Below are positions 1-9,156 of a stretch of 64,000 bases of DNA, piece after piece. The translations under genes and the position numbers were made by a program. This DNA comes from Gammaproteobacteria bacterium 53_120_T64 (GTDB lineage: Bacteria; Pseudomonadota; Gammaproteobacteria; Pseudomonadales; Porticoccaceae). Each line of letters begins with the position of its first letter. Within the stretch, counting starts at the first letter, position 1. The notes beneath the pieces were generated by a model. The model worked only from the letters and a program-made list of their open reading frames with translations, had not been told where the DNA came from and ran no database searches. The stretch lies in assembly GCA_002162815.1 (NCBI GenBank), contig MAAT01000028.1, positions 148,552-212,551 on the forward strand. Direction: 5' to 3'.

Positions 1-2641
1 TGAAATCTTTAGCGCTCTCGTCGACCACCACCCGCACCACAGATTGGGGGATATAGCGCCCCAGCTGCAGCACTTTCGGCGCCGGACAATAGACCGTAAA
101 CATGCCTTCAAACAGCAGTGTACCGGGCTTCAGTGGCGGTAATTTCAAGGTGCAAACCGCGGTGCTGCCGAAGTCGCCGTTGGCAATTTGCTCCATCGCG
201 GCGACGACCAAGGGGTGCTCCCAGGTTAAAAATCGCATGTCTTCGCGGCCCAGTGCTCGACGCCGCGAATAGGTCGCGGTGAGGCCCTCTTCGGGCAGGC
301 CCGGCAAGTTCTGCGCGAGCATATGGTCGCCCGGTGCGACCACGATGCTATCGGCGCTGTGGTGGCTCTGCTCGATGCCGAATTCATCGAAAACCTTACT
401 CAAATAATCTTCCAGCTCACCGCTCTGCTCGGCCTCGAGCATCGCGTCGATCACGCCATTGGCAACCTCGGTGTTACAGGAATTCATCTCCAGCAAACGG
501 TCGCGGCCCTTTTGCAAGGCCTCCAGCGCGGCCTCGGTGAGCTGGTAGGTCTCGTCCACCAAGGTAGACAGGGCCGCAGTATCATCGGGGCAGCGCAGGC
601 AGTGGTGCAATTGTTCCGCTACCTGCTGGTAAATATTCAGGCCCACCGGGCAAACCCTCTGGAAGGCACCCAGGCCCTCGCTGTACCAACGCAACATCAC
701 CTCTTGGGCACTGTCCTCGTGGTAGGGCACGTGAATTTGCACATCGTGGCGCTGACCGATGCGGTCGAGGCGGCCAATGCGCTGCTCCAAAAGGTCCGGG
801 TTTAACGGCAGATCAAATAACACCAGATGATGGGCAAACTGAAAGTTGCGGCCCTCACTGCCAATCTCCGAACAAATCAGCGTTTGCGCGCTGTCCTGCT
901 CGTCGGCAAAGTAGGCCGCTGCACGATCGCGGGCAATCAGGCTCATACCCTCGTGGAAAACACCCGAGCGCACACCCTCACGCAAGCGCAAATATTCCTC
1001 CAGCTCCCGAGCCGTCGCCGACTGCGCGCAAATCACCAAGACTTTGTCCTGGCGATGTTCGGCCAGCCAATCGGCCAGCCACGCGACGCGGGGGTCGAGC
1101 AATAGCCAGTCCTCCCCGAGACCACCTTCAGGCTGCAAAGCGGCGTGAAAATCGTCTGCGCTGGGCTCGCCATCCTCGGCGACAGCAGCGGAGCCAATGG
1201 GGTTGGGCAGGGCATAACCCTGTACATAGCGCTGGGGAAAGCCTTCAACCGCTTCGCGGGTATTGCGAAACAGCACACGTCCGGTGCCGTGGCGGTCGAG
1301 CAGGTCTTGTATCAAGCCATCATTTAATACCTGCAAGGCCTCGGCATCCTCGGCTTGCAGGGCTAGCTGTAATTCGTCGGCGGCGCTAGCACCCAGATAG
1401 GCCTTAACCTGGGCGACAAGCTCGGTATCAACAAGCTCGGCATCAACAACCAAAGCATCACCACTTTGCAGCGCTTGCACCAACTCACTCACACCCTGGT
1501 ATTGGCTCTCCTCTTCGATAAAGGTGGGCAGGTCGTAGTAGCGATCCGGGTCGAGCAAGCGCAGACGGGCAAAGTGGCCGGCCACGCCGAGTTGCTCCGG
1601 GGTTGCCGTTAACAGCAACAGGCTGGGGATGCGCGCGGCTAGAGCCTCAATGCATTGGTAAGCGGGGCTGGCTTGCGTCTCATCCCAGGCCAAATGGTGG
1701 GCCTCGTCGACGATCAACATATCCCAACCCGCCGCGAGGGCCTGGCTCTGGCGGCGCGGGTTATTGCTCAAAAAGGAGGTACTACACAGCACCAACTGGG
1801 CGCTCTCAAAGGGGTTAATGTTGCCGCTCGAGGTTAGCGCTTGCTCATCATCAACGCCATCGTCGAACTCATCGGCATAACCGTCGTCGACCTCTTCCTC
1901 TGTTTGCTCCAGTGCTTCGCAGCGGGCCTGGTCGAGAATGGTGAAGTGCAGGTTAAAGCGGCGCAGCATTTCAACCAGCCACTGGTGTACCAAACTGTCG
2001 GGCACGGCGATCAAGACGCGACTGGCGCGGCCGGTATAAAGCTGTTGATGCAGAATCAAACCGGCTTCAATGGTTTTACCCAGTCCCACCTCATCGGCGA
2101 GCAACACGCGCGGCGCATGGCGCGCACCGACACGGCTGGCAATGTAGAGCTGGTGGGGCAGTAACTGCACGCGGCCACCCAGTAAGCCACAGGCCGGCGA
2201 CTGTTGCTGCTGGTGTAAAAACTGCAGGGTTTGTTGGCGCAGCTCAAAGCGGGCAACCTTGTCAACCTGACCGGCAAACAAACGGTCTTCGGGCTTGGAG
2301 AAATGCACGAAGCTATCGAGATCCATCTCGTGCAGTACCACCTCCTCGCCATCGACGCCCTGACACAGATAAATAACGCAGCCATTGCCATCCTGCCGAT
2401 CGATAATCGTCAGCTCATCGCCTTCACTATTTTTCACCTTGTCATCGACGGGATAAATCACCCGACCCAGCGGCGCATTGTCGATGGCGTACACGCGGCG
2501 CTCAGCCGCCGAGGGGAAGCTAAGTTCCACCCGTCGATTGGCCACTTCCATAACAATGCCGAGCCCTAACTCAGCTTCGGTGTGGCTGATCCAACGCTGG
2601 CCTGAAACAAAATCGACTTGGGGCTCAAGTTTACGGGACAA
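1..2641 (-). CDS. rapA: RNA polymerase-associated ATPase RapA (3' end outside window)
   Basis: SWI2/SNF2-family ATPase that binds RNA polymerase and promotes its recycling. About 880 residues are visible; the C-terminus lies beyond the left edge (E. coli RapA has about 968). The N-terminus contains GQRWISHTEAELGLG, very close to known RapA. Walker A DEVGLGKT lies near residue 182, the DEAH box near 311, and the helicase C-terminal arginine motif RIGRLDRIGQR near 620. An acidic stretch of about 30 residues (EEEVDD...DDEQ) sits between the Walker A and DEAH motifs and looks like an insertion relative to E. coli. The start is TTG at 2641: an in-frame TAA lies six codons upstream, no ATG or GTG lies between, and AGAGG precedes it by six bases. 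Identification is secure; only the start codon is inferred. Confidence 0.95.
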   Translation of the reverse strand, partial: MSRKLEPQVDFVSGQRWISHTEAELGLGIVMEVANRRVELSFPSAAERRVYAIDNAPLGRVIYPVDDKVKNSEGDELTIIDRQDGNGCVIYLCQGVDGEEVVLHEMDLDSFVHFSKPEDRLFAGQVDKVARFELRQQTLQFLHQQQQSPACGLLGGRVQLLPHQLYIASRVGARHAPRVLLADEVGLGKTIEAGLILHQQLYTGRASRVLIAVPDSLVHQWLVEMLRRFNLHFTILDQARCEALEQTEEEVDDGYADEFDDGVDDEQALTSSGNINPFESAQLVLCSTSFLSNNPRRQSQALAAGWDMLIVDEAHHLAWDETQASPAYQCIEALAARIPSLLLLTATPEQLGVAGHFARLRLLDPDRYYDLPTFIEEESQYQGVSELVQALQSGDALVVDAELVDTELVAQVKAYLGASAADELQLALQAEDAEALQVLNDGLIQDLLDRHGTGRVLFRNTREAVEGFPQRYVQGYALPNPIGSAAVAEDGEPSADDFHAALQPEGGLGEDWLLLDPRVAWLADWLAEHRQDKVLVICAQSATARELEEYLRLREGVRSGVFHEGMSLIARDRAAAYFADEQDSAQTLICSEIGSEGRNFQFAHHLVLFDLPLNPDLLEQRIGRLDRIGQRHDVQIHVPYHEDSAQEVMLRWYSEGLGAFQRVCPVGLNIYQQVAEQLHHCLRCPDDTAALSTLVDETYQLTEAALEALQKGRDRLLEMNSCNTEVANGVIDAMLEAEQSGELEDYLSKVFDEFGIEQSHHSADSIVVAPGDHMLAQNLPGLPEEGLTATYSRRRALGREDMRFLTWEHPLVVAAMEQIANGDFGSTAVCTLKLPPLKPGTLLFEGMFTVYCPAPKVLQLGRYIPQSVVRVVVDESAKDF

Positions 2642-2709
2642 AGGCGGCCTCTTTCTTTAAAAAACAAATGATGGGGGTCAAAGTAACTAGCTTGATGTAA
2701 GCGGCGCGC

Positions 2710-2738
2710 ATTGTAGTGGTTACGACAGCCCGGGACAA
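2710..2738 (-). promoter_or_regulatory. Candidate sigma-70 promoter of rapA
   Basis: On the minus strand TTGTCC (2738-2733) and TACAAT (2715-2710) are separated by 17 bases. This would start transcription near 2703, about 60 bases before the TTG start of rapA. Seen by eye only. Confidence 0.45.
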
Positions 2739-2801
2739 AATATATGTATGATTGCCATCATTTTAGTCACTATAAAAAATGCTGCGAAGGATGGAACGGC
2801 G

Positions 2802-3503
2802 ATGGCACGACTCGGCCTGCTTGAAACAGATACCCTCTATCCTAGCTTAATTGACGATTACGGCTCCTACGGAAAGATGTTCGCCGCTTTTTTTGATGCT
2901 TTAGGTGGCCAGCTCAGCTATCGCCACTATCAGGTACAGCGCGGTGAATGGCCCCAACACCCCAGCGAGTGCGACGCCTATTTAATTACCGGCTCAAAGG
3001 CCGGCGTCTACGACCCCCTGCCCTGGATAAGTCCCTTACAAGATTGGATTGTCGACTTTCACCAGCGCGGTGCCGCCCTTATCGGTATCTGCTTTGGCCA
3101 CCAGATCATTGCCCACAGTCTCGGCGGCAGGGCGGGGAAAAGCATCAAGGGTTGGGGGCTAGGCGTACTCAGCTGCGAGCAACACTTTTTGGTAGACCAC
3201 TCAGAATTGCGTTTGATTCATAGTCACCAAGACCAGGTCCTAGCATTGCCACCCGGCGCCGCTCGCCTGGCTGGCAATACGTTCTGCCCCAATGCGGCAA
3301 TGGCTATCGACGATAACGTGCTGACATTTCAGGGCCACCCGGAGTTCAGCGCCACGTATTTGCAACGTTTGCTAGCACAGCGCAAGGGTAGAATTGCCAG
3401 TGAAGTGATGGAACCAGCCTTGGCCTCACTGGCCCTAGCCACCGACCACGAACGTGTCGGGGGCTATTTATTGAATTTTATTAAGCAAAAAAAGAGCCTT
3501 TAA
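2802..3503 (+). CDS. Class I glutamine amidotransferase-like protein
   Basis: A stand-alone GATase1-fold protein of 233 residues. The nucleophile motif GICFGHQ gives Cys97, and GHPEF gives His179 and Glu181, so the Cys-His-Glu triad is complete. Such proteins (YfeJ-like, GuaA-N-like) hydrolyse glutamine or related gamma-glutamyl compounds; no partner synthetase lies next to it, so the substrate is unknown. The frame is open from an ATG at 2748, but AAGGA precedes the ATG at 2802 and homology-like sequence (ARLGLLETD) begins there, so I chose 2802. It is transcribed divergently from rapA. Confidence 0.85.
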   Translation: MARLGLLETDTLYPSLIDDYGSYGKMFAAFFDALGGQLSYRHYQVQRGEWPQHPSECDAYLITGSKAGVYDPLPWISPLQDWIVDFHQRGAALIGICFGHQIIAHSLGGRAGKSIKGWGLGVLSCEQHFLVDHSELRLIHSHQDQVLALPPGAARLAGNTFCPNAAMAIDDNVLTFQGHPEFSATYLQRLLAQRKGRIASEVMEPALASLALATDHERVGGYLLNFIKQKKSL

Positions 3504-3523
3504 ACTGACGGAGAATAGCGCCT

Positions 3524-3778
3524 TTAACGGATAAACTTGCGCGCATACCAGCAGCTGGCACGCACATCGTAACCCTCACCCTTGGCCCAAGACAGACCCG
3601 TACGCACCAGCACCTCGGCAATGCCACGGCCACGCAGGGCGTCCGGTACATAGGTATGACTAAAATCGACGCTATTGCCCATCAAACGATAGTCGGCCAC
3701 CGATTTATGCCCATCAATAACCAATAGGAAGCGCTGCTCTTCCGGTTGATGCACGATGGCGCTCTCTTGCTCACTCAC
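3524..3778 (-). CDS. Small GNAT-type N-acetyltransferase (NATD1/YjdJ-like)
   Basis: An 84-residue minimal GCN5-related acetyltransferase domain. It has the acetyl-CoA loop pattern in the segment VPDALRGRGIAEVLVR and the C-terminal CWYARKFI typical of the NATD1/YjdJ group, whose proteins are usually 80-100 residues. The first codon is GTG at 3778. It converges on the amidotransferase gene with a 20-base gap. The acceptor substrate is unknown. Downstream of its start, about 290 bases to the next gene hold nothing I can name. Confidence 0.8.
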   Translation of the reverse strand: MSEQESAIVHQPEEQRFLLVIDGHKSVADYRLMGNSVDFSHTYVPDALRGRGIAEVLVRTGLSWAKGEGYDVRASCWYARKFIR

Positions 3779-4070
3779 AGTTTTCTGCCCGGTCTAATAT
3801 TATTGACTTCACATTCTACGCTATCGCGCCATGCCGTAAAACTCTTCATTGGCACCCCTGTTTGTCTGGCTGGCGATACCAAGGCATAAACAGAAAAACC
3901 ATGACTGTGTCCTCACTTAAAACCCTCGTCGCCATGCGTCGCAGAGGCCCCGCTGGCTTGTATCGTTAAATAATGCCCCGCACTCGTCCAGCCACGTCCT
4001 GTTACCACCTTTGAAGACAAGCCTTAACCCACTGAACCTTGTTGAACCATACCGCCTCAGGTAAAGATCA

Positions 4071-4859
4071 CTACGCAAACAGGTGGCCGCGAGCCGACAA
4101 ACCGCCATCAATCGTCACCACCGTACCGGAGATATAGGCGGCGCGATCGGAGACCAAAAAGGCACAGAGGTCGGCCACCTCCTCGGGTTCGGCGAGGCGA
4201 CCAAAGGGCATGGAGGCGGTAAGCAGGTGCCAATTGTCGGGGTCGATACCATTTTTCACGGCATTTTGACGCATTAAGCTAACCAGCCTGTCCGTCGCCG
4301 TCATTCCCGGGTTGATGCCCAGCACGCGGATATTATCGGCGGCACTGGCACCGCCCATGGCGCGAGTGAAGGCGGCCAAACCGGCATTACCGGTAGTGCC
4401 GGCAATATAGTTGAACTCGGTGACTTCGCCACCGGCGATACCGATAACATTGAGCACCACACCGCGGCCCCTGACCTTCATCGCCCGATACATTTCCCGC
4501 GCCAAATTAACGAAACCGTAGACCTTTAGGTCCCAACCACCGCGCCAGGTGGCTTCGTCAATATCACTGATCGAGCCGGCCGCTATCGCCCCTGCATTAT
4601 TCACCAAAATATCGGCCTCCGAGCAAGCCGCAACCAAGGCAATGGCGTTATCACTAATACTCAGATCCATCGGATGAATGCTAACAGCGACCCGGTATTT
4701 GGCGCGAAACGCCACGGCACAGGCTTCTAAATCACCGGTATTGCGCGCAGCGAGGTGTAAATCACAGCCCTCCTCGGCCAGACGTGCGGCGATGGCTCTG
4801 CCAATGCCCTTCGATGCACCGGTAATCAGTGCGGTTTTACCCCGTAGTTTTAAATCCAT
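4071..4859 (-). CDS. SDR-family oxidoreductase with atypical active site
   Basis: A Rossmann-fold short-chain dehydrogenase of 262 residues. TGASKGIG (residues 14-20 region) is the cofactor loop and NNAGA (87-91) is conserved; GINPGM and a C-terminal IDGG are present. The catalytic tetrad is not: the segment before the active Tyr reads NVIGIAGG where Ser is expected (Gly140), and Tyr151 is followed by IAGT, so the Lys of YxxxK is Thr155. I recall related SDRs with YIAGS-type motifs, so this may be a real subfamily rather than decay. It may use another proton relay or bind without reducing. Substrate unknown. Confidence 0.85.
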   Translation of the reverse strand: MDLKLRGKTALITGASKGIGRAIAARLAEEGCDLHLAARNTGDLEACAVAFRAKYRVAVSIHPMDLSISDNAIALVAACSEADILVNNAGAIAAGSISDIDEATWRGGWDLKVYGFVNLAREMYRAMKVRGRGVVLNVIGIAGGEVTEFNYIAGTTGNAGLAAFTRAMGGASAADNIRVLGINPGMTATDRLVSLMRQNAVKNGIDPDNWHLLTASMPFGRLAEPEEVADLCAFLVSDRAAYISGTVVTIDGGLSARGHLFA

Positions 4860-4966
4860 AAGGTCGCTCTTTTCAGTATTTATTATTGTTATCGAAACAG
4901 CTCCCCGCCGCAGCCCGCCACCCAGAAAATACGTGGGATATCAAGCAGGTACTCACTAGCGAGCCA

Positions 4967-5263
4967 TTAGCTACTACACGCCCATGCGGTGTAACCACCG
5001 TCGAGACTGTAGACATCGGCAAAGCCCTGGTCGACCAGAAAGCTTGCCGCCCCCTGGCTGGAGTGGCCGTGATAGCAAACCATTACCAGCGTGCTCGTTT
5101 TCGCCGTTGCACGGATAAAGTCAGAGACATTACTATCATCTAAACGTGTAGAGCCATCAATACTACCCGCTTGAAACGACGCCTCATCGCGGGTATCGAG
5201 CAAGATCACCTCTTGCTCGCCAAGGAGCGCTTTCAATTGCGCCACTGATAAATGTTTAAACAC
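4967..5263 (-). CDS. glpE: Rhodanese-type thiosulfate sulfurtransferase GlpE
   Basis: A single-domain rhodanese of 98 residues, the usual size of GlpE. It moves sulfane sulfur from thiosulfate to cyanide or thiol acceptors through a persulfide on the active Cys. The active loop is CYHGHSS with Cys63, preceded by LLDTRDEASF (CH2A-like motif) and followed by SLDGGYTAW. It lies 98 bases downstream of ppnP on the same strand, so the two could be co-transcribed. In E. coli glpE sits with glycerol genes; none are here. Confidence 0.88.
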   Translation of the reverse strand: MFKHLSVAQLKALLGEQEVILLDTRDEASFQAGSIDGSTRLDDSNVSDFIRATAKTSTLVMVCYHGHSSQGAASFLVDQGFADVYSLDGGYTAWACSS

Positions 5264-5361
5264 TATAAATTCCTCTCACATTGGTTGAATAACGAGCAAT
5301 CCCATCAACAACCTCAACGGGCACGAGACCCTGCAACGGCGCCAAGCCATCGCAGTAATTA

Positions 5362-5643
5362 TTAACCATAGACACAAAGGTAGGCCGTAGCCACCGCCAC
5401 CTGCAGTTGGAAGTTGTTGTCGGCAGCCACCTCAAAAGATTCACCGGCAGCAAAGGTTTGCCACTCTTGCCGACCCGGTAACTTCACGCTCAGCGCACCG
5501 CTAACCACCGTCATCACCTCCCGCTCACTGGTGGCGAATTGATAATCACCGGGGGCCATAACACCCACCGTCGCGGGCAGGGTCTGCGTCGCAAAGCCGA
5601 TGGATTTCACTTTGCCGTCAAAATATTCGTTAACTGCTAGCAT
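5362..5643 (-). CDS. ppnP: Pyrimidine/purine nucleoside phosphorylase PpnP
   Basis: A 93-residue single cupin domain of the YaiE/DUF1255 family, which phosphorolyses several nucleosides to base and ribose-1-phosphate in salvage. Family hallmarks are the N-terminal [34 protein letters not shown], and the C-terminal AYLCVYG. Length matches the family. A 65-residue open frame overlapping its 3' end (5256-5453) has no family features and is left out. Confidence 0.92.
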   Translation of the reverse strand: MLAVNEYFDGKVKSIGFATQTLPATVGVMAPGDYQFATSEREVMTVVSGALSVKLPGRQEWQTFAAGESFEVAADNNFQLQVAVATAYLCVYG

Positions 5644-5687
5644 CTTTTAGCTATTCCCAGAAAAACTGCGTTGTTAATGATGATCGC

Positions 5688-6293
5688 CTACAGATGATCG
5701 GTTTGGTCAAAAAATTTAATTTCGGCATCGACGGTGCAAATTTCCGTCACCGAGGTATTGCTAATTTGGTAGTTCACCCACTTGGAGCGGTCTTGATCGA
5801 TCCAGTGTGACAGGGCAAAAGCAATGGCCAGACCGTGGGCAACGACCACCAGGTTCTGCCCCGGGTGATTGGCTAAAAAGCCGTCGACAGCCCCGACAAA
5901 ACGCTCGGTCACTTCGGCGCGCGTCTCACCGCCTGGCGGGCGGTGATGCTCATCGTTGATCACTTTCTTAATAAAACCGTGCTCACCCTTGAGCTCATCA
6001 AAACTCTTACCTTCGAAGTCACCGGCACCAAATTCCATCAAGCGGGGGTCAAAATTCACCGTGTGTTCACCACCGAGAGCGATTTGTTCGGCGGTGTATT
6101 TGGCCCGCTGCAGGGGACTGGAATAAATGGCGTGAATGTCTGGCAGGTAGTTATGGAAATAATCACCCAAGCGATTGGCCTGTTCCAGGCCCAGGTCAGT
6201 CAACGGTGTATCGGTATGGCCATGCCACACCTGGTCGACATTGGCGGATGTCTGGCCGTGGCGAACCAGTAACAAGCGGCCTTTTGGCTGCAT
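5688..6293 (-). CDS. Histidine phosphatase family protein
   Basis: A 201-residue member of the phosphoglycerate-mutase/acid-phosphatase superfamily. LLVRHGQTSAN carries the phospho-accepting His (RHG near residues 11-13), Arg follows in SSPLQRAKYTAEQ, the central acid Glu lies in LMEFGAGDFEG, and the second catalytic His is in VVAHGLAIAF. The substrate is open; GpmB- or CobC-like proteins share this pattern. An ATG lies at 6305, but GAGG precedes the ATG at 6293 by six bases, so the shorter start is chosen. Confidence 0.88.
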   Translation of the reverse strand: MQPKGRLLLVRHGQTSANVDQVWHGHTDTPLTDLGLEQANRLGDYFHNYLPDIHAIYSSPLQRAKYTAEQIALGGEHTVNFDPRLMEFGAGDFEGKSFDELKGEHGFIKKVINDEHHRPPGGETRAEVTERFVGAVDGFLANHPGQNLVVVAHGLAIAFALSHWIDQDRSKWVNYQISNTSVTEICTVDAEIKFFDQTDHL

Positions 6294-6550
6294 TGAGCAC
6301 CTCATTCTAAATGGATATTATTGCAAGAACCGTCATTCTAACAAATTTCACCGATGTAGATAACGCCACCGAGCGCCAAAGGCGCGCTGAATTGATCGGC
6401 CGGGAAATTCGTTTACACTGCTCCCACCTCGAACGGAATAGGAACACTCAGCTGCCGTCACGGTCTTACTAAGGTGTAAAGAGACAGGAACCACAACAAA
6501 ATCTTGATTGACCCACCTCTGCCCACATTGACAAGGTAATAATTATAATC

Positions 6551-7246
6551 ATGAAAGCACGACTACTACTGATCGCCACACTGTTGCTGAGCCCCCTTAG
6601 CTGGGCAAACTGCGCTGTTGAAAACGCCAACCCTGAACAAAACGTCAAGACCTGCTCACTGGCCGCCAGTGGTGGCGATGCCGATGCTCAAAAAGCCCTC
6701 GGCAGCTTTTATTATTCCGGGCAGGGGGTACAGCAAAGCTATGCCGACGCACTCCATTGGTTCACGCTGGCTGCGGCACAAAACCATGCCATTGCCACCT
6801 ACAATGTTGGCGTTCTGCACGACAAGGGTCTGGGCCTAGAAAAAGACTACAAAGAAGCGGGTAAGTGGTATCGCAAGGCCGCCGACCTTGGCTACTCCAC
6901 CGCCCAGTACAACCTCGGCATTATGTACGAATACGGACAGACCGTTGACGAAGACCCGGCTCTGGCCATGACGCTTTACCACAAAGCCGCCGAGCAGGGC
7001 GAAGCCGCCGCACAATTTGCCATTGGCCTGATGTACGACAAAGGCATCGGTGTCGACAAAGACCCCACTGAAGCCTATAAGTGGTGGCAAATCGCCGGTG
7101 CGGGCCACCCCCACGCTCTTAACAATCGCGACTCCATCGCCGCAGAAATGACGCCCATGCAAATTAGTGAGGGCAAACGTCTGGCTCAGCGCTGGCTCGA
7201 TGCGCGCCCAGGACTGGTACAATTGCCAGCACTCGAATTACAGTAA
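6551..7246 (+). CDS. Secreted Sel1-repeat protein
   Basis: A 231-residue protein with a signal peptide (residues 1-19, cleavage after LSWA) followed by about four tandem Sel1-like helical repeats (for example ALGSFYYSGQGV, YNVGVLHDKGLG, YNLGIMYEYG, FAIGLMYDKGIG). Such repeats act as protein-binding scaffolds in the periplasm or outer membrane. It is followed after 27 bases by ppiC, also on the plus strand. No enzymatic motif is visible; its partner is unknown. Confidence 0.85.
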   Translation: MKARLLLIATLLLSPLSWANCAVENANPEQNVKTCSLAASGGDADAQKALGSFYYSGQGVQQSYADALHWFTLAAAQNHAIATYNVGVLHDKGLGLEKDYKEAGKWYRKAADLGYSTAQYNLGIMYEYGQTVDEDPALAMTLYHKAAEQGEAAAQFAIGLMYDKGIGVDKDPTEAYKWWQIAGAGHPHALNNRDSIAAEMTPMQISEGKRLAQRWLDARPGLVQLPALELQ

Positions 7247-7273
7247 ACAACCACCCCCTGAGGAGACCTAAAC

Positions 7274-7555
7274 ATGGCCACAGCAAGCGCAAGACATATC
7301 CTAGTAAACAGCGAAGAGCAGTGCCAACAATTGAAAACCGATATTGACAACGGTGCCGACTTTGCCGAACTCGCCAAACAACACTCCTCCTGCCCCTCCG
7401 GTAGCAAGGGTGGCGACCTGGGCGAATTCGGCCCCGGCATGATGGTTCCCGAATTTGATCAAGTGGTCTTCAGCGCCGACATTAACAGCGTACAGGGCCC
7501 GGTGAAAACGCAGTTTGGCTACCACCTGCTGGAAGTCACTGCACGCAGCGAGTAA
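7274..7555 (+). CDS. ppiC: Parvulin-type peptidyl-prolyl isomerase PpiC
   Basis: A minimal cytoplasmic parvulin of 93 residues that catalyses cis-trans isomerisation of prolyl bonds. Family motifs are ARHILVNSEEQ, FAELAKQHSSCPS, GGDLGEFGPGMMVPEFD and TQFGYHLLEV. There is no signal peptide. GAGGAG precedes the ATG. A strong intrinsic terminator follows the stop by 18 bases, so it probably ends the transcript that includes the Sel1 gene. Confidence 0.95.
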   Translation: MATASARHILVNSEEQCQQLKTDIDNGADFAELAKQHSSCPSGSKGGDLGEFGPGMMVPEFDQVVFSADINSVQGPVKTQFGYHLLEVTARSE

Positions 7556-7572
7556 AGCGCTAACACGCAGCT

Positions 7573-7606
7573 AAGGCCCGCCTTGCCATCGCAAGCGGGC
7601 CTTTTT
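7573..7606 (+). terminator. Rho-independent terminator after ppiC
   Basis: Arms AAGGCCCGC(C)TTGC (7573-7586) and GCAAGCGGGCCTT (7591-7603) pair with one bulged C and a four-base loop, and the 3' arm runs into a T tract. Confidence 0.92.
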
Positions 7607-7761
7607 ATTGCCCGGGCAAGACCACTCGGCACAACAATCAAGCAAACCCACTGACCAGCCCCCTCTAATTTCACCAGCCTCAATAAAAAGCCGCTATGGG
7701 CGCTGTAAAAGCGCGACAAATATGCCATATTGCCGCCCTTCTTGCCCTGGAGAATTGCGTA

Positions 7762-9069
7762 ATGAAGCCCCGTTTACTCGCCCCCGCACTAGAGCGGCAG
7801 CTAGCCCCCCGCCTACGCCCTTACAAACTGCAAGCCGCCACGCTACTGCTCGCCTCGCTACTGCTCAGTAAGCCGCTATATGCCGCCATCGATGAAGCCA
7901 CCCTGCAAGGGCTTATCGCCCAAGTCGCGGCGTTAACAGAGAAGGTCAACAGGCTCGAAGCCGCCGACCAACAACTGCGCGAAGAAAATATCAGCCTGCG
8001 CCAAGCCATGCCCCAAGTCTCCACCCCACCTGCCGCTAACGGCGCAAAACGGGCCTGGACAGAGCGTCTCAGCGTTAAAGGCGACCTGCGCTATCGCTAC
8101 GAAAACATTGACGACGCAAGCAAGGCCCAGGACCGCAATCGCAACCGTCTGCGTGCGCGCATTGAGGTTCAGGCGAAAATCAACGATGCCTGGAAGGTTG
8201 GTCTCGGTCTGGCCTCCGGCAGTGAGGACCCGGTGTCCAGTAACCAAAGCCTGGGTGGCGCTGGCAGCTCAAAAGAGATCAATCTCGACCTCGCCTATTT
8301 TGACTGGTCGGGCCTCGACAACACCCATATTATCGGCGGCAAGTTTAAAAACCCCTTCTATAAACCCGGCAAGCACAACCTAATCTGGGACGGTGACTAT
8401 CGCCCCGAGGGGCTCGCCCTGAAGTACGACAACGGCAGCCTGTTTGCCAACGCCGCCTACCTCTATCTCGAAAGTGACGACAAGGCCGGCGCGCAAGACG
8501 AGGAAAGTATTTGGGGACTCCAGCTCGGCTTCAACAACGCACTCAGCGCGAGCACACAACTGCTCATCGGCCTCAGCTATTACAACCTGCCCATCGCCGG
8601 TAGCACCACCTTCTACGGCGACCCGGACGACGCCTTCGGCAACACCCTGATAATGAAAAAAGGGGAGTTGGTCTATCAAAACAATTATGAAGAACTGGAA
8701 TTATTCGCCGAGCTAACATTCCGCCTCGGTCAACTGCCCGCCAGTCTGTTTATTGACTGGGTCGAAAACCAGGATGCCGATAGCAACGAGACCGGCTGGG
8801 CCACAGGCTTCAAGCTCGGCGCTGCGAAAAATCCGGGCAGCTGGCAGTTCGGCTATATTTATCAAGATCTGGAAGCCGATGCCGTGTTCGGCCTCACCAC
8901 CGACTCCGACTTTGCCGGTGGCGGCACCAACGGCAAGGGCCACCTTCTGAAGGCCGCCTACGCCCTCGACAAAAATGCCGTGCTGGCCATCAATTACTTT
9001 ATCAACGAGAAGGGCGATCAAGAACACGACTTCGACCGTCTACAGATGGACCTAAAGCTAAAATACTAA
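7762..9069 (+). CDS. Putative outer-membrane porin with N-terminal coiled coil
   Basis: A 435-residue predicted beta-barrel. The N-terminus is a long signal peptide (cleavage near KPLYA, residue 40), followed by a leucine-heptad coiled coil (VAALTEKVNRLEAADQ, region 48-85), then alternating aromatic/polar strands ending in LQMDLKLKY, typical of barrels. The layout resembles the putative-porin (Porin_5-like) family, whose coiled coil is thought to span towards peptidoglycan. The frame is open from 7696, but GGAG lies nine bases before the ATG at 7762 and the signal peptide begins there. The transported solute is unknown. Confidence 0.8.
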   Translation: MKPRLLAPALERQLAPRLRPYKLQAATLLLASLLLSKPLYAAIDEATLQGLIAQVAALTEKVNRLEAADQQLREENISLRQAMPQVSTPPAANGAKRAWTERLSVKGDLRYRYENIDDASKAQDRNRNRLRARIEVQAKINDAWKVGLGLASGSEDPVSSNQSLGGAGSSKEINLDLAYFDWSGLDNTHIIGGKFKNPFYKPGKHNLIWDGDYRPEGLALKYDNGSLFANAAYLYLESDDKAGAQDEESIWGLQLGFNNALSASTQLLIGLSYYNLPIAGSTTFYGDPDDAFGNTLIMKKGELVYQNNYEELELFAELTFRLGQLPASLFIDWVENQDADSNETGWATGFKLGAAKNPGSWQFGYIYQDLEADAVFGLTTDSDFAGGGTNGKGHLLKAAYALDKNAVLAINYFINEKGDQEHDFDRLQMDLKLKY

Positions 9070-9085
9070 ACCACCTGCACCACCA

Positions 9086-9118
9086 GCCAAGTCCGGTCGC
9101 TATAGCACCGGGCTTGGC
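9086..9118 (+). terminator. Hairpin after porin gene (terminator-like, no T tract)
   Basis: GCCAAGTCCGGT (9086-9097) pairs with ACCGGGCTTGGC (9107-9118): 12 base pairs including one G-U, nine-base loop. It lies 17 bases after the porin stop. No T run follows on either strand, so it may be an mRNA-stabilising or attenuating structure. Confidence 0.45.
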
Positions 9119-9156
9119 CAACAAAGACCAATAGCGTCTTTGGCAAGGAGCCCTGT

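Noticed and set aside
3917..4111. 64-codon frame overlapping the SDR 3' end
   Set aside because: Its last part is another frame of the SDR gene and no start signal or motif supports it.
5256..5453. 65-codon frame between glpE and ppnP
   Set aside because: Overlaps the ppnP coding region in another frame; Trp/Arg-rich composition is typical of shadow frames.
6515..6549. TTGACA and TATAAT-like boxes just before the Sel1 gene
   Set aside because: The two boxes are only about 10 bases apart, too close for a sigma-70 promoter.
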